A DNA stretch of 64,000 nucleotides from Pyrenochaeta sp. MPI-SDFR-AT-0127. Lineage: Eukaryota > Ascomycota > Dothideomycetes > Pleosporales > Cucurbitariaceae. Under the pieces are notes generated by a model, which saw nothing but the letters and a program-made list of their open reading frames with translations, was not told the origin of the DNA and did not search any database. Of the stretch, positions 12,353-24,243 are shown one piece after another. The stretch is taken from positions 930,001 through 994,000 of the forward strand of contig JAGTJM010000001.1 in the NCBI GenBank assembly GCA_020747015.1, read 5' to 3'. Positions within the stretch are counted from its first letter, which is position 1. Every line of letters begins with the position of its first letter. Position numbers and translations under genes: made by a program.

Positions 12353-14487
12353 TCAGAAACATCGCGTTGACCTAAATCGGAAGTCCTTTGGTGAATGGTC
12401 TGGATACCGATATGAAGCAATGCCAATGACGTCTTCAAGAGTACCCGCCGGTCCATGAGATGCCAGGAACCTAGAAACCGCATTAGACACAATAATAAAT
12501 TACCAAAGCAGTCTTGGAGACAGGTCTTCATACCGTGCGTTGGCTGCAACTCCATCGCTTGCTAGAGCGTCAAGAAGCTCTTGAACAGCGGCATGATCGA
12601 ACGTTTCGAGAAAGTTAAGGTTGCCATGGTCAGCGTCAAAGACTGCAGTTGAGCTATTTGATGTTGGACACGCCCGGCCAATATACGCGTAACCATGATC
12701 TTGAGCATGAACTGTCGCTTTCATGTCCACGAGAGCCAACCGAGTTCGACTGTCGCTGAGGATAAAAGGCTTACCATGTCTGTAGAAGTCAGCAGCGGCG
12801 ACTAAATTGGGCGAATTTACGTACTTATACGTGATTATATCGTCGTTCGAGATTTTGAGCCCGGCGTAGTAGTGGACAGCCTGCTCGGGAACGATCAGCT
12901 TCGCACCACTAGCGACGAAGTCAACAACGCCGAATGCGTGATCATGATGGTGATGCGTTGGCTACGGGGTGTTAACGTGGTTTCGAGTGCATCCGAGTCT
13001 GGATTCGGACTATGCGTACCCAAACATGAGTGACTGGCTTTCCTAGCGTCTGCTTGGCCCAATCCATTACAATCTTGCTTTGGTGCGGAGGCGCATCCAA
13101 GACGATTACCGAGCCATCATCCAGCTCAATGATGGCCTGCCGCATACCAAGCGGGTCATCACGACTTAGCACCCAGAGGCCGGGCACATCAGCGAGAGGT
13201 TGTGTAGCCTCCAGAACGTCTAAAGACCCAGTATATGCACCGCCCCAAAGGAAAAGTGCTGAAGTCTCACCAATCTCAGCAAAACTATACTCAGGGTCGC
13301 GGATAGGGATGCTAGTTTTAGGAATGGTGCCATTTCCAGGTACACTGAACAATCCACTCGAGATTTGAGAATTAGCCAGCACTTCGTCGGCGCGATAGTC
13401 TCCGATCAAGTGTTTGTTGTTGTAGATTGTTTTGAATCGACGAGGAAGCTGTACTCCATTGACAACAATGTAGTTTGATACCGCCAAATCATGTGTGGAA
13501 GGACCAAAAAAGGGGTGCTGTTCATAGGAGCGGATGATGTTCGGTAGGTTGGTTTGTGGATCAAATAGCACCGTTATACCAAGGTTCTCATCGTGAACTA
13601 TCTTCGAGATGAGTACTGTGAGATCGAAGCATTAAGCATAGACTAGTAGAACTCACCACCTTTAAGTTGGACTCCAGCGCCGACTTCCTCCTGACGAAAT
13701 GTAAAATTTGAATTCGAGAGAATCTGGGTCCATTAAGTAAGATTCTAGTGTTCTAAAGTTTCTGATTCGACCGCACGACAGGCTTACCGAAGATATCAAC
13801 AGGGGATCCCATTTGTGAGCCTCAGAGATCATGTATTCGGCCAAAAGTCCTGGAGATACATGTATCAGCAAAGATCGCAAACTACACATTGGGGTTCAGA
13901 GCGCACCGTCAGTATATCCAGTAGGTTCTCCACCAGGGTTGTAGAGGTTGTAACTTCCTCTCACAACGGCGGCAAAGCCCTTGTCTCCTCCTTTAACTAC
14001 CATAGAGTAATCCATCGGCTGAAGGTTCGCCCTTCCAAATGTGAAAGCAGCTAAAGTTATCAATTGGCACTTCTTTGTTGCGACGACCAAGGATACTTAC
14101 GTCCTAACATAGCAAATCTGTCAACACGCTGCTTGATGTGAGGCTCGTCGAAGGCGAAAGTAATATTCTGACGGCCAGCCGCGACACCTGCGTTATCCAC
14201 ACCATGCAAGGATATCGCTAGCATTAATGTCTTGCCTCGCAAGATCCTGGTGTTGGTGAGTGGTAGCTTTTGAGACATAGCACCGAAGGCGCAACTCACG
14301 TTTGCCCGACATAGGTAACATCATTCAACGCAGCAATGTTATCGCTACCGCCGAGTGCTGTGATAGCTTGATTGAGTAGCGCTTTTGGATCCTGGACCTC
14401 GTATCCATTTTCGCGATGGCCGGTTCGATGGCCCAGAATAATACCGGGAATGGCAAAAAGCACAACCATCAACTGAAGGCAAAACAT
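12353..14487 (-). CDS. Secreted metallo-beta-lactamase-fold protein
   Basis: Nine exons, in transcript order 14487-14300, 14246-14101, 14050-13907, 13849-13788, 13723-13657, 13615-13020, 12961-12825, 12779-12534 and 12470-12353, give 567 aa in one frame. The first ~20 residues (MFCLQLMVVLFAIPGIILG) look like a signal peptide. The first ~300 residues are a domain I cannot name. The C-terminal half carries the metallo-beta-lactamase metal motif HHHHDH at about residues 404-409, straight after an exon junction, preceded by the IIELDDGSVIVLDAPPHQS segment typical of the fold. Such enzymes hydrolyse esters, thioesters or lactams with bound zinc; the substrate here is unknown. Splice junctions are supported by the rebuilt words HVW|PTHHHH and SS|ILSNSN. 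It is read away from eL37. Confidence 0.85.
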
Positions 14488-14629
14488 CTTGCGAGTATTT
14501 GGATATAATGAGAATTGTCTACACCTTCAAGGCCTCCTTCTCATTCTGCAGTATTTAAACACGAATATGTACCTATTTTCTATGTTCCAAGGCTTTGCCC
14601 AGAGGTTCAATCAAAATCAAGACCGTGAT

Positions 14630-14715
14630 TTCGCCGTGAATTTGTAAGCCCTCAGGCCATGTTGCGATGGCCTATATGCTCAGAAACGTCGTATCGCCGC
14701 GAATTTGCAAGCTCT
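14630..14715. repeat. Imperfect 23-base direct repeat
   Basis: TCGCCGTGAATTTGTAAGCC near 14631 recurs near 14695 as TCGCCGCGAATTTGCAAGCT, spaced about 63 bases apart. The differences are mainly C/T changes. It lies in the divergent promoter region and may be a duplicated regulatory element or chance. Confidence 0.4.
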
Positions 14716-15433
14716 TTAAGTCTCGACCAGCGTTCCGGATGGTCACGTGCAGAATTATTTAGGCCGGGGCGACAAGGCTCACCGAGAAGACCGCCAGCAT
14801 GGTCCCGCAATGCTCTCTGCTATACCAACTCATATTTGAATAACGCAAGTATTATTGTGTACACTATACAAAACGTTGAGAAGCAACAAACGTCGGCGCT
14901 GAAAGCTAAATGGCAGAAGGTGTCATGAAAATTAATAGACCGTAAGCCCGGGCTTGTGTGATCTATCGAGATCGCTGGCTTAGAGATTTCCAATCTCGGT
15001 TGGGTGAAACTTCGTGTACAAAAGCCTCCAAGGCTTAACATCAAGCCGAGAACATCGCTAGGAGTATTCATGAATGGTAACGCTTGTAATCAAACGTAAA
15101 GTACACTGACCGAACACGACGTAGCGGATATTGAGAGAGCATCGTCCAGAGCCGAAACCGTGAGCCACGATATTTTTACTCGCGCCGGGTTGGCATCAGT
15201 GAGTGCAGCGAGAATTCAAAACGTAAATATTGGACAATTATCATGATAGGCAGGCTGATGATATTCTGATGTTCTTTGGTGTTGAGCCAACTTTCGCGCA
15301 TGAGCCAAAGCCGCTAAGCTTGAAATATACTAGCGCCCACTCGAATTTTGATAAGCGAGAGAGCCCAGCCGACATCCTCAATATTCGCACTGCTCGACAT
15401 CACCACCTCCGATACTAACAACAGCGTCACGAG

Positions 15434-15495
15434 GTATGTTGTTCCCTAATGCCGCCAAACAGTCTATTACATCTACTGACATTTGTCTCGTCTAG
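15434..15495 (+). other. Probable 5'-UTR intron of eL37
   Basis: Just before the eL37 ATG the sequence reads GAG|GTATGT, then a branch-like CTGAC about 17 bases from a pyrimidine-rich TAG acceptor. The 62-base length is normal for this genome. Leader introns are frequent in fungal ribosomal protein genes. Confidence 0.5.
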
Positions 15496-15508
15496 TGCCT
15501 AATCCAAA

Positions 15509-16006
15509 ATGAGTACGCCGCCTCCCCGACCGTATCGTGAAGCCGAATTTCGAGACTGACTGCGACAACAGCGAAGGGTACCTCCAGCTTCGGCAAGCGC
15601 CACAACAAGACGCACACGCTCTGCAGGCGTTGCGGTACGTTAACCAACCCCCGAACATTGAATAGGAGAGACGTAGAGGCCGGATCTCAGTGCGCCACAC
15701 CGAATTGAAGATTGTAGACTGACGGATTCCGGACAGGTCGTCGATCCCTCCACATCCAGAAGCACACCTGCTCCTCGTGCGGCTACCCTGCTGCTAAGAC
15801 CCGCAAGTGTACGTTTTCACCACAGCGCGCACATCGGGGATGATGATTAACATGGGACAGTCAACTGGGGCGAGAAGGCCAAGCGAAGGAAGACCACCGG
15901 TACTGGTCGCATGCGATACCTCAAGACCGTGAACCGCAAGTTCAGCAACGGATTCCGAACCGGCGCGCCCGCAGGTGCCAAGGGCCCTACCGTCAAGGCC
16001 TCGTAA
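15509..16006 (+). CDS. RPL37: 60S ribosomal protein eL37
   Basis: Zinc-ribbon protein of the large cytoplasmic ribosomal subunit. Exons 15509-15512, 15572-15634, 15737-15808 and 15861-16006 encode 94 aa, the usual length. The protein begins MTKGTSSFGKRHNKTHTLCR, has the zinc-binding pairs CRRCG and CSSCG, and ends GAPAGAKGPTVKAS, as in other eukaryotes. Exon 1 holds only ATGA, so the start codon is separated from the rest by a 59-base intron. The last junction gives Phe where many species have Tyr (RK-F-NW), a conservative change. Three coding introns plus a probable leader intron in under 600 bases fit a highly expressed ribosomal protein gene. Confidence 0.97.
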
Positions 16007-16950
16007 ACACATCGACAACAAGGCGTGAGCGAGATGGAGTGGCGGCGCGATGAAAGCTAGTCGGACAGGTGCATGATCGGAAAGCGGGGTTCTTACAGGC
16101 AAATGGTATTGCTCGGCATGGGGCGTTCTGTCATCCCTCTTCCGGTTGCTTTGCGTCCTACATGATGAATGAGGATGGCTTCACCGTTTGAGCGTATAGC
16201 TCTGGAGGCATGAATAAAGGAAAATTTCATCATCTTCTGTCACGAATGAAAGCATCAACCACACAAGAACGATCCCAAAAATCTTTACTACGGCCAATTG
16301 TCCTCTTGGTTATATTTAGTCTGCCGCGACGGGTTTCGCTCCCACACTCTCCACATTTCGTTTCCGTTACCTTATCCTCACTTCAGATCAGCACACACCT
16401 CCCACCCGATTTGCCGAATTCTTCGCCTCCTATATTCTATAAAGTGGCTAGTATTCCCTCCATATCTTCAAACCTCTTGATTTCTTACTTCAGGTGTATC
16501 AGGGACCTTGTAGAATCCATGAGTATGAGCCAGAGCGAGTCCAACTAAATTGTAGTTCGAAATCAGTCTAAATACTCAATTTCCCCTCGCCAATATTGCT
16601 TTGATCACGCGACATCTGCCAACGATTATAATCCGGGCTGGACAAGAGTGCAATTGCTCCGAAAACATGGAAAATATATAGGACACCTCGTGCCGTTCTA
16701 TTGACATGAGCAAGCCAGGTACCAGAGTTGTACGTCTCGGCAAGGGCCATGCACATGCTGTTAAGTTTTCATGATCGTAAGAAGTGCGCCGCACAAGCAG
16801 CCTCAAATTTAGAATACTCGAAGTACACATTACAATTACTAGCTATACATACGAAAAATGACCGTCGAGGCTCAATGGGTATCGAATTCTTGCTCCCTCT
16901 CTCGCTTACCAGGGATGCATTTCCCTCATCTCCACGCGCCTAGTCACCCA
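16007..16950. other. Convergent intergenic region
   Basis: Lies between the stops of eL37 (+) and the Vps62-like gene (-). It should contain both 3' UTRs. Short ORFs such as the one at 16210-16548 are Ser/Leu/Pro-rich with no family resemblance, so I see no gene. Confidence 0.4.
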
Positions 16951-18222
16951 CTAGACTACAATCTCATCCCCTTCGAAGGCGACCTCTTCAGTGACAGTGC
17001 TCCGTGGGACAAGTATACTCCTCAGAATACACAATTTGCCATTCTCAGGGCAGATCTTCTCTCTGTTGAGCTGCTTATCCGCTGGTCCCGTTGGTCCGCC
17101 ACTGAACTTGGCCTGTCCGAATAGCTTGACTTGTCGCTTGTCGCTCTTGGGATACTCCTGGTCGCCCCAGCGGCCGTTAAAGTATAGCCAGTTCGTTGGG
17201 GTATTCGAATCATATGCCTCAAAGCTATTTGAACCACTGTTGAACTTGAAGTACCAAGTGCTCAGCAGCGGATCCCACATGATACCCTTATTTGTGTAGT
17301 CTTCTAATACGCCACCAGGAAGGTTGAGATTGGGGATGGTGTGATCGTGTGTGCCACCCATTGCGTAGTTGGCATGGCTACCCTTTGAGCTGTATGCGAT
17401 GGGTCTATCACCAGATTTCTCGACGGTATTGTATCTGAAGGCTTGTCCGTTGGCGTGTTGAGAGTACCAAATTGCCTGTGGGACGCCATTGGAAAATCGG
17501 ACCATTGTGTGTTCCCAGTCACCCACATGGTTACCTAGTATACGCATTAGCATCCTGCGAGATAGAAAAGAGAAGAATGTAATACCGAAGTTGAGGTGTT
17601 TCCACTTGAGGACTTCGCCACCATAGTTATAGGCGTAAAAGTACATGTAGAAAGCGTCGACGTTGCCGTTACCCTTGTCATTCACAATCACAGCGGCAGT
17701 GACTGCGCCATTCGTCCTTCCCTGCGCATCAGGTCTGGTGCCCTTGATCCATTGCGGGTTCTTGGTGACATCATCGTTGGATGTGAGCCAGACATCGCCG
17801 CCCATTTGGTTGACATTGGACGAAGTAAGTGGTTTGGAAGGACCGGACACTTCATTGAAGTTTACACGAGGAGTAGTGTTATCGAGGAAGACTTTGATAT
17901 CGGTTGGAAGGTACTGATCGTCGCTGTGGAGATACACGATTGGTGCTGGGTAAAGTCAGTGCTGTGCGGGGGTCAGGCTGTAAGAAAGAGGCCAAACAAA
18001 ACATGTGACAAGCCCGTAGGCCGAGAGGTAGAAGTAACTCAAAAGAGTTGCCTTTTCTAAACTAATATGACAGAAGGTTGTAAAGGAGTACAGCTACTTA
18101 CCATATCTCAGCACGTAATCTGGCACACCTGCTGGTGCTTGCCTCTCCTGGAGCTTGACTGGCACACTCTGTACGACAGAAGCGATGAAAGTCGCGAGAA
18201 CAAAAACTGACTTGAAAACCAT
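16951..18222 (-). CDS. Vps62-like secreted protein
   Basis: Member of the Vps62 / DUF946 family, named after a yeast protein implicated in vacuolar sorting; the molecular role is not established. Exons 18222-18102, 17945-17586 and 17534-16951 give 354 aa. Residues 1-20 (MVFKSVFVLATFIASVVQSV) form a signal peptide. The family pattern follows in order: YAPIVYLHSDDQYLPTDI, MGGDVWLTSND, FYMYFYAYNYG, NHVGDWEHTMVRF, AIWYSQHANGQ, SSKGSHANYA and MWDPLLSTWYF. The second intron splits the glycine before NHVGDW and restores the conserved word. Likely enters the secretory pathway. Family identity is secure from the VGDWEH and GSHANYA blocks; function is not. Confidence 0.9.
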
Positions 18223-19037
18223 CGTGTTGTCTTGGGTCGGAATTGAATGAAAGTGGAAGACAAAGTTGAGGTAATAGTAGGTTGAAGTCAGTGTTGAGCA
18301 CCTCACTTGCAGTATCTTGTGCGGGAATGACCAGGATATTATACGACCCTTAGAGAGCACATGCTCATCGAGTACACTTTCACTTTCTCCATTCTGCGCT
18401 ATGCTCAGGGGACTTCCTGGCTCCTACCTATAGGATCTTCGTACGCATCTTCATGCTGTATGCAGGGCGTCAACCGCCATTCGTCTTGCCATGGCTTGCG
18501 CATATTAACTTTTGCTCAGCTGCCACGATTTGGCGACGCCTTTACACGTGTGAATACATTTAATGCGGGAATAGGAAGGCGAAAAGAGGAGGTTGTCCGG
18601 CAGCGGCTGAAGCGGTTGGCTGTCAAGCGCTTAGCCCTGACCCTAGCCCAGTTGTGGCAATCATGTAGCAGGGATGTTGCCACATGTGATAGGTGAACGC
18701 CAAATTGATGCGCCGCAGAATTTTGAAAAGGGTTCAGGTGGGAAGTCCGCTATTGGTGAACAAGATATGCGAGAGGTAGCCTTGGTGCAGGTGTTATGAG
18801 AGGTGCTGTGCAAAATTGTCGAACTCGTTTTTTTATGTCTGGAAAGGAGACAATGTGCGGGACGCTCTTCTACTGGCGATGGAACATGATTCAGACACTC
18901 GTGTAATATTTTGGTGGAGATAAAACCTCCATTAGGGACTCTGAACGGTTGTTCTAGACACAAGATCATTTCAAGCACTCCTCAAGCTCGAAGTTGCCCA
19001 AGTGTTTTCCAGCTTGAGTAGAGGTTTGCGGCTCTAA
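18223..19037. other. Intergenic upstream of the Vps62-like gene
   Basis: About 815 bases between the start of one minus-strand gene and the stop of the next. It holds the promoter of the Vps62-like gene and the 3' UTR of the membrane-protein gene. I see no gene, RNA or notable repeat. Confidence 0.4.
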
Positions 19038-20255
19038 TCAGTACAACAACTGCCGTTTGATCCCACTAGCGCCACCAGCGTTTCTCCTTATCCGATGTTC
19101 CTTGTCAAACTCAAACATGCCTATTGAGTGCGTTATCTGAACCGGATTTATCTCTCCAATGCTTGGCACTGTTTGGCTTCCTTTGGTCTCCATCGGCACG
19201 CTCGTCGTGTTGATCGGCCTTCCAGCCTCCAGCTCAACCGTGCTAGTAAATGTACTAGAACGCGTATTGGCAGGAGATTGCTTGAAGTCTTTCTCTCCCA
19301 CATAAACAAAGATCATTGAAAAAACGTAGGTGACAAGACCAACAAAACCGACAGCTAGGTAGACAATCGCGATCTATCAATTATTAGCGGAATTCCACTA
19401 GACCATTCGTGAGCTCACCTTATGTCGATCTTGCCATGGCATTCGGTGAATGAACGGAGTACAAAGATGCACGGTGAGTCCACAGAGAAATGCAACCCAA
19501 GCGTAAGCCATCGTCATAGAAGGGCTGGAAGCATAAGTACGAGGTTAGTAATAGTATCTCATGTGCTTAGACCAGGAAACCTTACAATTGCCAGATAAAC
19601 ATCATAACCCAATGCTTGATACCAGGTGTTCTCTTGTATCGCAAGACTGTTCGCTGCATACGTAGCACTTCAATTTCTGAAAGGGACGAATTCAGTTGCT
19701 CGCGGGCAGGTAGATCGTCGAGGATGCTTTTAGTTTGTATACTAGTGATGATTGCGGAAATGGCACAAATGAGTGAGCTGAACCATAATGCGTCTACAAT
19801 CCAGATTGCATTGGCAGTACGTGTCCAAGGAAGGGTCGAGAGGGTCGCGCCTACATTCAGAGTACAAGGTTAGATCGCTTGTCAACATTGTGGATCGGTG
19901 GGACACTGACCGCCACAGAAAGTCGCCTGCAAGACGTCAACATAATTCAACAAGTATGTGGTAGCGAACCAAGAGGAACTACCGCGCTGAATTGACTAAC
20001 AGCTATTTGTACGGACTGGATTTCGTTGTACTTGTCTACCTTCCAGTCTCTCATCAGAGGAATCAGCCTCGCACGATCTCCATTGGCAGCCTGTATCTCT
20101 CTGAGCGGTTGCCATGTGTACAACTGGAAAGCTCGGCGGTAGGGGGCAGTTACAACATTCAGGAAGATACGAAGTATGAAGTTTGCTAGTGACGTTCGTG
20201 GTTCCATGTCTTTGGAAATGGCTGGTGGCGTCTGGGCCTGTGCTTGCTCACTCAT
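19038..20255 (-). CDS. Four-TM membrane protein of unknown function
   Basis: Exons 20255-19983, 19926-19911, 19850-19586, 19524-19419 and 19373-19038 join in frame to 331 aa. Exon 2 is a 16-base micro-exon whose inclusion gives SA|ATFCG|GATLSTLPW. The N-terminal ~85 residues are polar and include RDWKVDKYNEIQSVQIA. Four hydrophobic segments follow: around ATFCGGATLSTLPW, AIWIVDALWFSSLICAISAI, MAYAWVAFLCGLTVHLC and IAIVYLAVGFVGLVTYVFSM. A polar C-terminal tail of about 85 residues is predicted on one face. The order of segments resembles uncharacterised fungal membrane proteins found next to heterokaryon or signalling genes, but I cannot name a family. The splice model is supported by consensus donor/acceptor pairs and a single continuous frame. 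Confidence 0.7.
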
Positions 20256-20910
20256 ACTGAAGTAACAAGCAGGAGGCCATCGAACAGGGAAAAGAGATAC
20301 GAGAAAGAGTTGACAATCGACAAGGATAGTTGGGTGCAAGAAGAGGAAAATGAAGTTCGCTGAAGAAATGACGCATAGAATGAGTGGGACTTTGAATGTG
20401 GACAGGTGCACTTGACGGGAGGCGCAACGGGTGGCTGCATCGTGGCTTCCAGTCTTCAGATCTTGCATATGAAAAAGTTCCGTGATGAGACAGCAAAGCC
20501 AAAATCGGCTGGTGATGTCCTTGACAGGTCAGCGGGCGTGCTGCGAGGTATGTCATGTGGTGGCGCCCGTGACGGGTCAATCGTGGCCTTACTATAGCTG
20601 CAGGCGTGGCTTTCTCCGAGATATGACCAAAGTGCATAAGCCCTTAGTGTCTTAGTGTTCAGGATAGAACATCTGAGTGAAATGGCGTCATGCAATGGAA
20701 AAGTCGGGCGTCAACCTCAAGAAGATGCGCTTGACAAGAAGGGAGGGGGGGGGAGGAAGTAAGGATATTCCGGTCACACGGTCTGGGGTTCTTACGTTCT
20801 TACTCCGCCGCCAGTCCGACGGCATTCCGCGTAAACACAACTTATCTAACACAAGTGGTGAGAAGTCCACACTGTTCTTCAGCTTTACAGCCTAACCTCG
20901 CCTATTCACC
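20256..20910. other. Divergent promoter region with a G-run
   Basis: Separates the minus-strand membrane-protein start from the plus-strand GNAT start. A guanine run of the form GGGAGGGGGGGGGAGG occurs at 20741-20756. No gene is visible. Confidence 0.45.
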
Positions 20911-21408
20911 ATGACCGATACAGACTACATTGTTCTGGAAGGCCTACCCAAGCCGCAAGTCTACCACGACCTCCGTAAACTCGCGGGCATGACACCTCCG
21001 CCACTCGAAGCTGTGCCCAAATCCCTGGCCAACTCCTGGGTGGGATTCTTAGCATACGAGAGATCGCAAATGATCGACGCTTCGACTCCTGCTGCCGATC
21101 AAATTCCTGTCGGGATGGGCCGCTTAGTGGGCGACGGCTCACTCTTCTTGATCCTCGTTGACATCGCTGTGCATCCCGAACACCAACGCCGGGGCCTGGG
21201 GAAGCGCATCACCAAGGCTTTGGTTGACTATGTGGATGAACATGCGCCTTTTGCATATGTTAGCCTGGTCGCAGACGTGCCAGCGCAGAAGCTGTATCCA
21301 CTCTATGGATTCAAAGATGTGCAGCCCAGTATTGGGATGTTCAGGATGAAGAGAGGGCGCAGGCTACAGGATGAGCCCGCGCCAGAGGGCTTGGAGAAGC
21401 ACATCTGA
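20911..21408 (+). CDS. GNAT-family N-acetyltransferase
   Basis: Single-exon gene, 165 aa, a complete small GNAT domain that transfers acetyl from acetyl-CoA to an unknown amine. Motif A, the CoA pyrophosphate loop, is clear: DIAVHPEHQRRGLGKRI fits V-x-P-x-x-Q-x-x-G-x-G. The strand before it (GSLFLILVDIAV) and the C-terminal YPLYGFKDV, typical of the final GNAT strand, are present. The N-terminus (DYIVLEGLPKPQVYHDLRKLAGMTPP) matches fungal proteins of the aralkylamine or glucosamine-type GNAT subgroup in layout. The substrate cannot be read from sequence. Confidence 0.9.
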   Translation: MTDTDYIVLEGLPKPQVYHDLRKLAGMTPPPLEAVPKSLANSWVGFLAYERSQMIDASTPAADQIPVGMGRLVGDGSLFLILVDIAVHPEHQRRGLGKRITKALVDYVDEHAPFAYVSLVADVPAQKLYPLYGFKDVQPSIGMFRMKRGRRLQDEPAPEGLEKHI

Positions 21409-21639
21409 GAACGTCTGGTATGGGAATTTTGAAGGAGGTTCGAGGCTTGGAGCCGCAGCGCATGAACAAGGGTGAGTGCGGGGACGGCGCGCGCCCCACG
21501 CATCATTGCATCGGAGCACATCACCGCCTAAACTTTGTTAATTCATGTCATGTCCAGAGATATCAGCCTTGTGTAACTACATCCTTTTTCTTTCCCTATC
21601 CAGATACGCTACCTACTTCTATGGGCGCGTCACATCGTC

Positions 21640-24243
21640 ATGTCCACTGTGCTGCAGCGCACCCACTCACCGTGTCCCCCAGATCAGCTTTCAGAAGATA
21701 GATTGCTGTCAGTATGTACCCTCCCCCCCGGCTGTTTCCTTGGAATGCACAGGTTTCGTATAGACCGTCTTTGCCCCTGAAACGTCATCGTCGCTTCTAT
21801 ACGCTGTACGACGTGCTAATCCCATTTGCAAGCTTGAAGCCCTGCCTAGCGAGCTCCTGCACCTCATCTTCGCCCACCTCTCCACCTGCGCCCTCAAGAA
21901 CGTCGCTCTAGTCTCGACAACGTTTAATCGTCATGCCACCAACATCCTGTGGCAGAACGTCTGCCTGGCGGACCAATGGAAGCTACACTTGAACGAACAG
22001 ACAGAGCAGCTGTGGGGAGATCGAGGCCACGGAGAGTCGGACGAACACGATGACACTCCAATTGTGCAGAAACTCTATATCTTGGCCACGTATGTATAGG
22101 TAAATCCCGGTGGCTTCTCTCTGACATGTTCAGGAATCCAGCAATTGCCTCCAAAGTCCAGATTCTCACCCATCGTTGCCATCTCCCAACCCCCAATATC
22201 TTCACAGAGTTGCCGCGCATTTTCTTCGACGCTGAGAACCTCTCCCAAGATGCCCGTTTACACGTCCTCCTCAAACTTGCTATACGAAATATGGTCAACG
22301 TGCATACCCTGCGAATTGTATATGGGCACTGGAAGCTTACGAGGGAACTCATTGCAGGATTCCTAGATCAGAATCGACCACGGCGAGCGCCTCTGCGCAA
22401 ACTTTGGCTCGAAAGCTGTTGCTTATCGATAAACACAATCCATTTCCTCCTACCCAGCCAGACGACTGGGCTGGAGTCGATTCGAATACGTCGTCTCAGA
22501 AGCGAACCGGTAGAAACCATACGAAGCAGAGGCTTGCAAATCTTTACATTCAGGCTTGCCAGGGCAGGGGAGTATCTTGAACTCCACAACGGCTCAGGTG
22601 GTTGGACTCATACGACTATACATCGTTCAGAAGAAGGCCTACGTGAAGAGTGGTGGCGTCCCTCAGTCAGAGAACTGATCGAAAAGGGTGAGGCATTCGA
22701 CACTGCCATGTGGGAAGGACTCGCGAATATCAGAGACTTTGTTGACGCTAGCCAATCCCTGGTTGAAGATACGAGAGTGCCATCTTTGCCAACAGAGTCT
22801 ATGCGCTGGCTGTTGGAGTGCTCTGCGTCGACTTTGACGAGTTTGAACCTTGATTGGATAATTTGGCGCAGAAGGGAAGACGACGTATATGACGATGCAG
22901 CAGATGTCCTAAATGGCCTGAGAAGACTAAAATTCCCCCATTTACGTGCATTTCAAGTTCGAAACGCAGTCTTGCCACTTACCAAGCTACCAAACGATGT
23001 CTTCCTGCTTGAAGATACCTTCCTCGAGTTTCTAGAAAACCACACGAAAATTCAATGCCTCGGCTGGCCAATGGACAGAATTTACAGCCATGTTAAACCA
23101 TCTGTTGAAGTACAGAATCGTTCACGCAAAATAGTGGCGCATTTGGCCATGATGCTGACTGACCTTCGTCTTGATACCCAATATGCTGGCCATGGGGAGC
23201 CGCTCACGGACGATGGTAGGACAAGCGAAGAACGGCAAGAGCGCATCCGCCGCAGGAGATTCATAATTGAGTTTGCTCCACATTTGAGAAAAGTTGAACA
23301 GATCAAGTTAGAAGGGGGTTTACCGCGGGATGAGAAGCGCGAGGTTCTTCGCGCTCTGCACTGGTGTCCATTGAAAAAGGTTGTCATGATTGGTGTGTCC
23401 TTTCCCATAGGCAATACTTGGGGTTTTCAAGGCCTCCAGCTGAAAGCACTTGACCCGGGTCAAAGTCCAGATTTCGTCTATAACCTCGATGAGGAAGATC
23501 TGGCAGGTATCCTCACCTCTTACAGACGTGGGTTTTCTGTGCCCTCGAACTTCAACTATGCTCCTGACTTTGGCTGGCCAACTGGACAAGCACCCTTACT
23601 CCAAACCATCGCTCTACACCATGCCAATACGCTAGAAGAACTCAAGATTTGTGGATACAATGGATGCCCGTTTCTCTCGTATCAGACGCCTATCACAAAC
23701 CCACTGTTAAATGGGCTAAAGCACTACGATAATCTGAAGCAGCTAGTCATCTCCTTGTGGCTGTTGACGTGGCATGAGGATTCTTACCGAGATACCGAAA
23801 TCATACAATCTTGGCTCGACACACGCTCTCCTTCCTCCACCGCCCTAGCTATCGTAACACCACCTGCCTCTCCATCACGCGACCATCCCGTCGATCCAGG
23901 GCAGTTCCCTAACTTCAATACTACACGAGGTCCGCCACGGCAGGACTTTAATCGATGGGCCGTTGCTCTCAAGACACGCTTCTCGCCCTCTGCCTTGGCC
24001 TACCGCGTTGCACGGGACATTGGACCATACCTCAGTCCCGTGGCAAAGGAGCGACCTGGCGGAGTGAGAGTGAGGGCAAGCTTTTGTTTGGGCGCGAAGG
24101 AAGAGAGGAGAAGTGCGAATGATATATTCGACCTTGACATCCGCATCGGGAAAGACGATCAGGTGTTGGAGTTCATCGGTCCGAGGGAGGAAGGTGAGAA
24201 AGGGAGATGGTGGACGAAACTTGAGGGGAGGCGATGGTTCTAA
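21640..24243 (+). CDS. F-box protein with long C-terminal region
   Basis: Exons 21640-21711, 21833-22089 and 22134-24243 give 812 aa in one frame. Residues about 24-65 form the F-box, LEALPSELLHLIFAHLSTCA then LKNVALVSTTFNRHATNILW, which would bind Skp1 in an SCF ubiquitin ligase. The rest is a long region with scattered leucine-rich, LRR-like periodicity (for example APLRKLWLESCCLS, TLTSLNLDWI, LEELKICGYNG), likely the substrate-recognition part. The start was chosen because MSTVLQRTHSPCPPDQLSED splices at TCA|GTATGT exactly in phase with the F-box exon. Frequent Trp and Arg in the C-terminus are typical of rapidly evolving fungal F-box proteins. Target unknown. Confidence 0.85.

Larger units (their letters stand above)
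14488..15508. other. Divergent promoter region, MBL gene and eL37
   Basis: About 1 kb between two start codons facing away from each other. It holds an imperfect direct repeat (about 14630-14652 and 14693-14715) and, at its right end, a likely 5'-UTR intron of the eL37 gene. I see no coding gene. Confidence 0.5.

Noticed and set aside
16210..16548. Plus-strand 112-codon ORF after eL37
   Set aside because: Composition biased to Ser, Pro and Leu, no motif, and position suits a 3' UTR.
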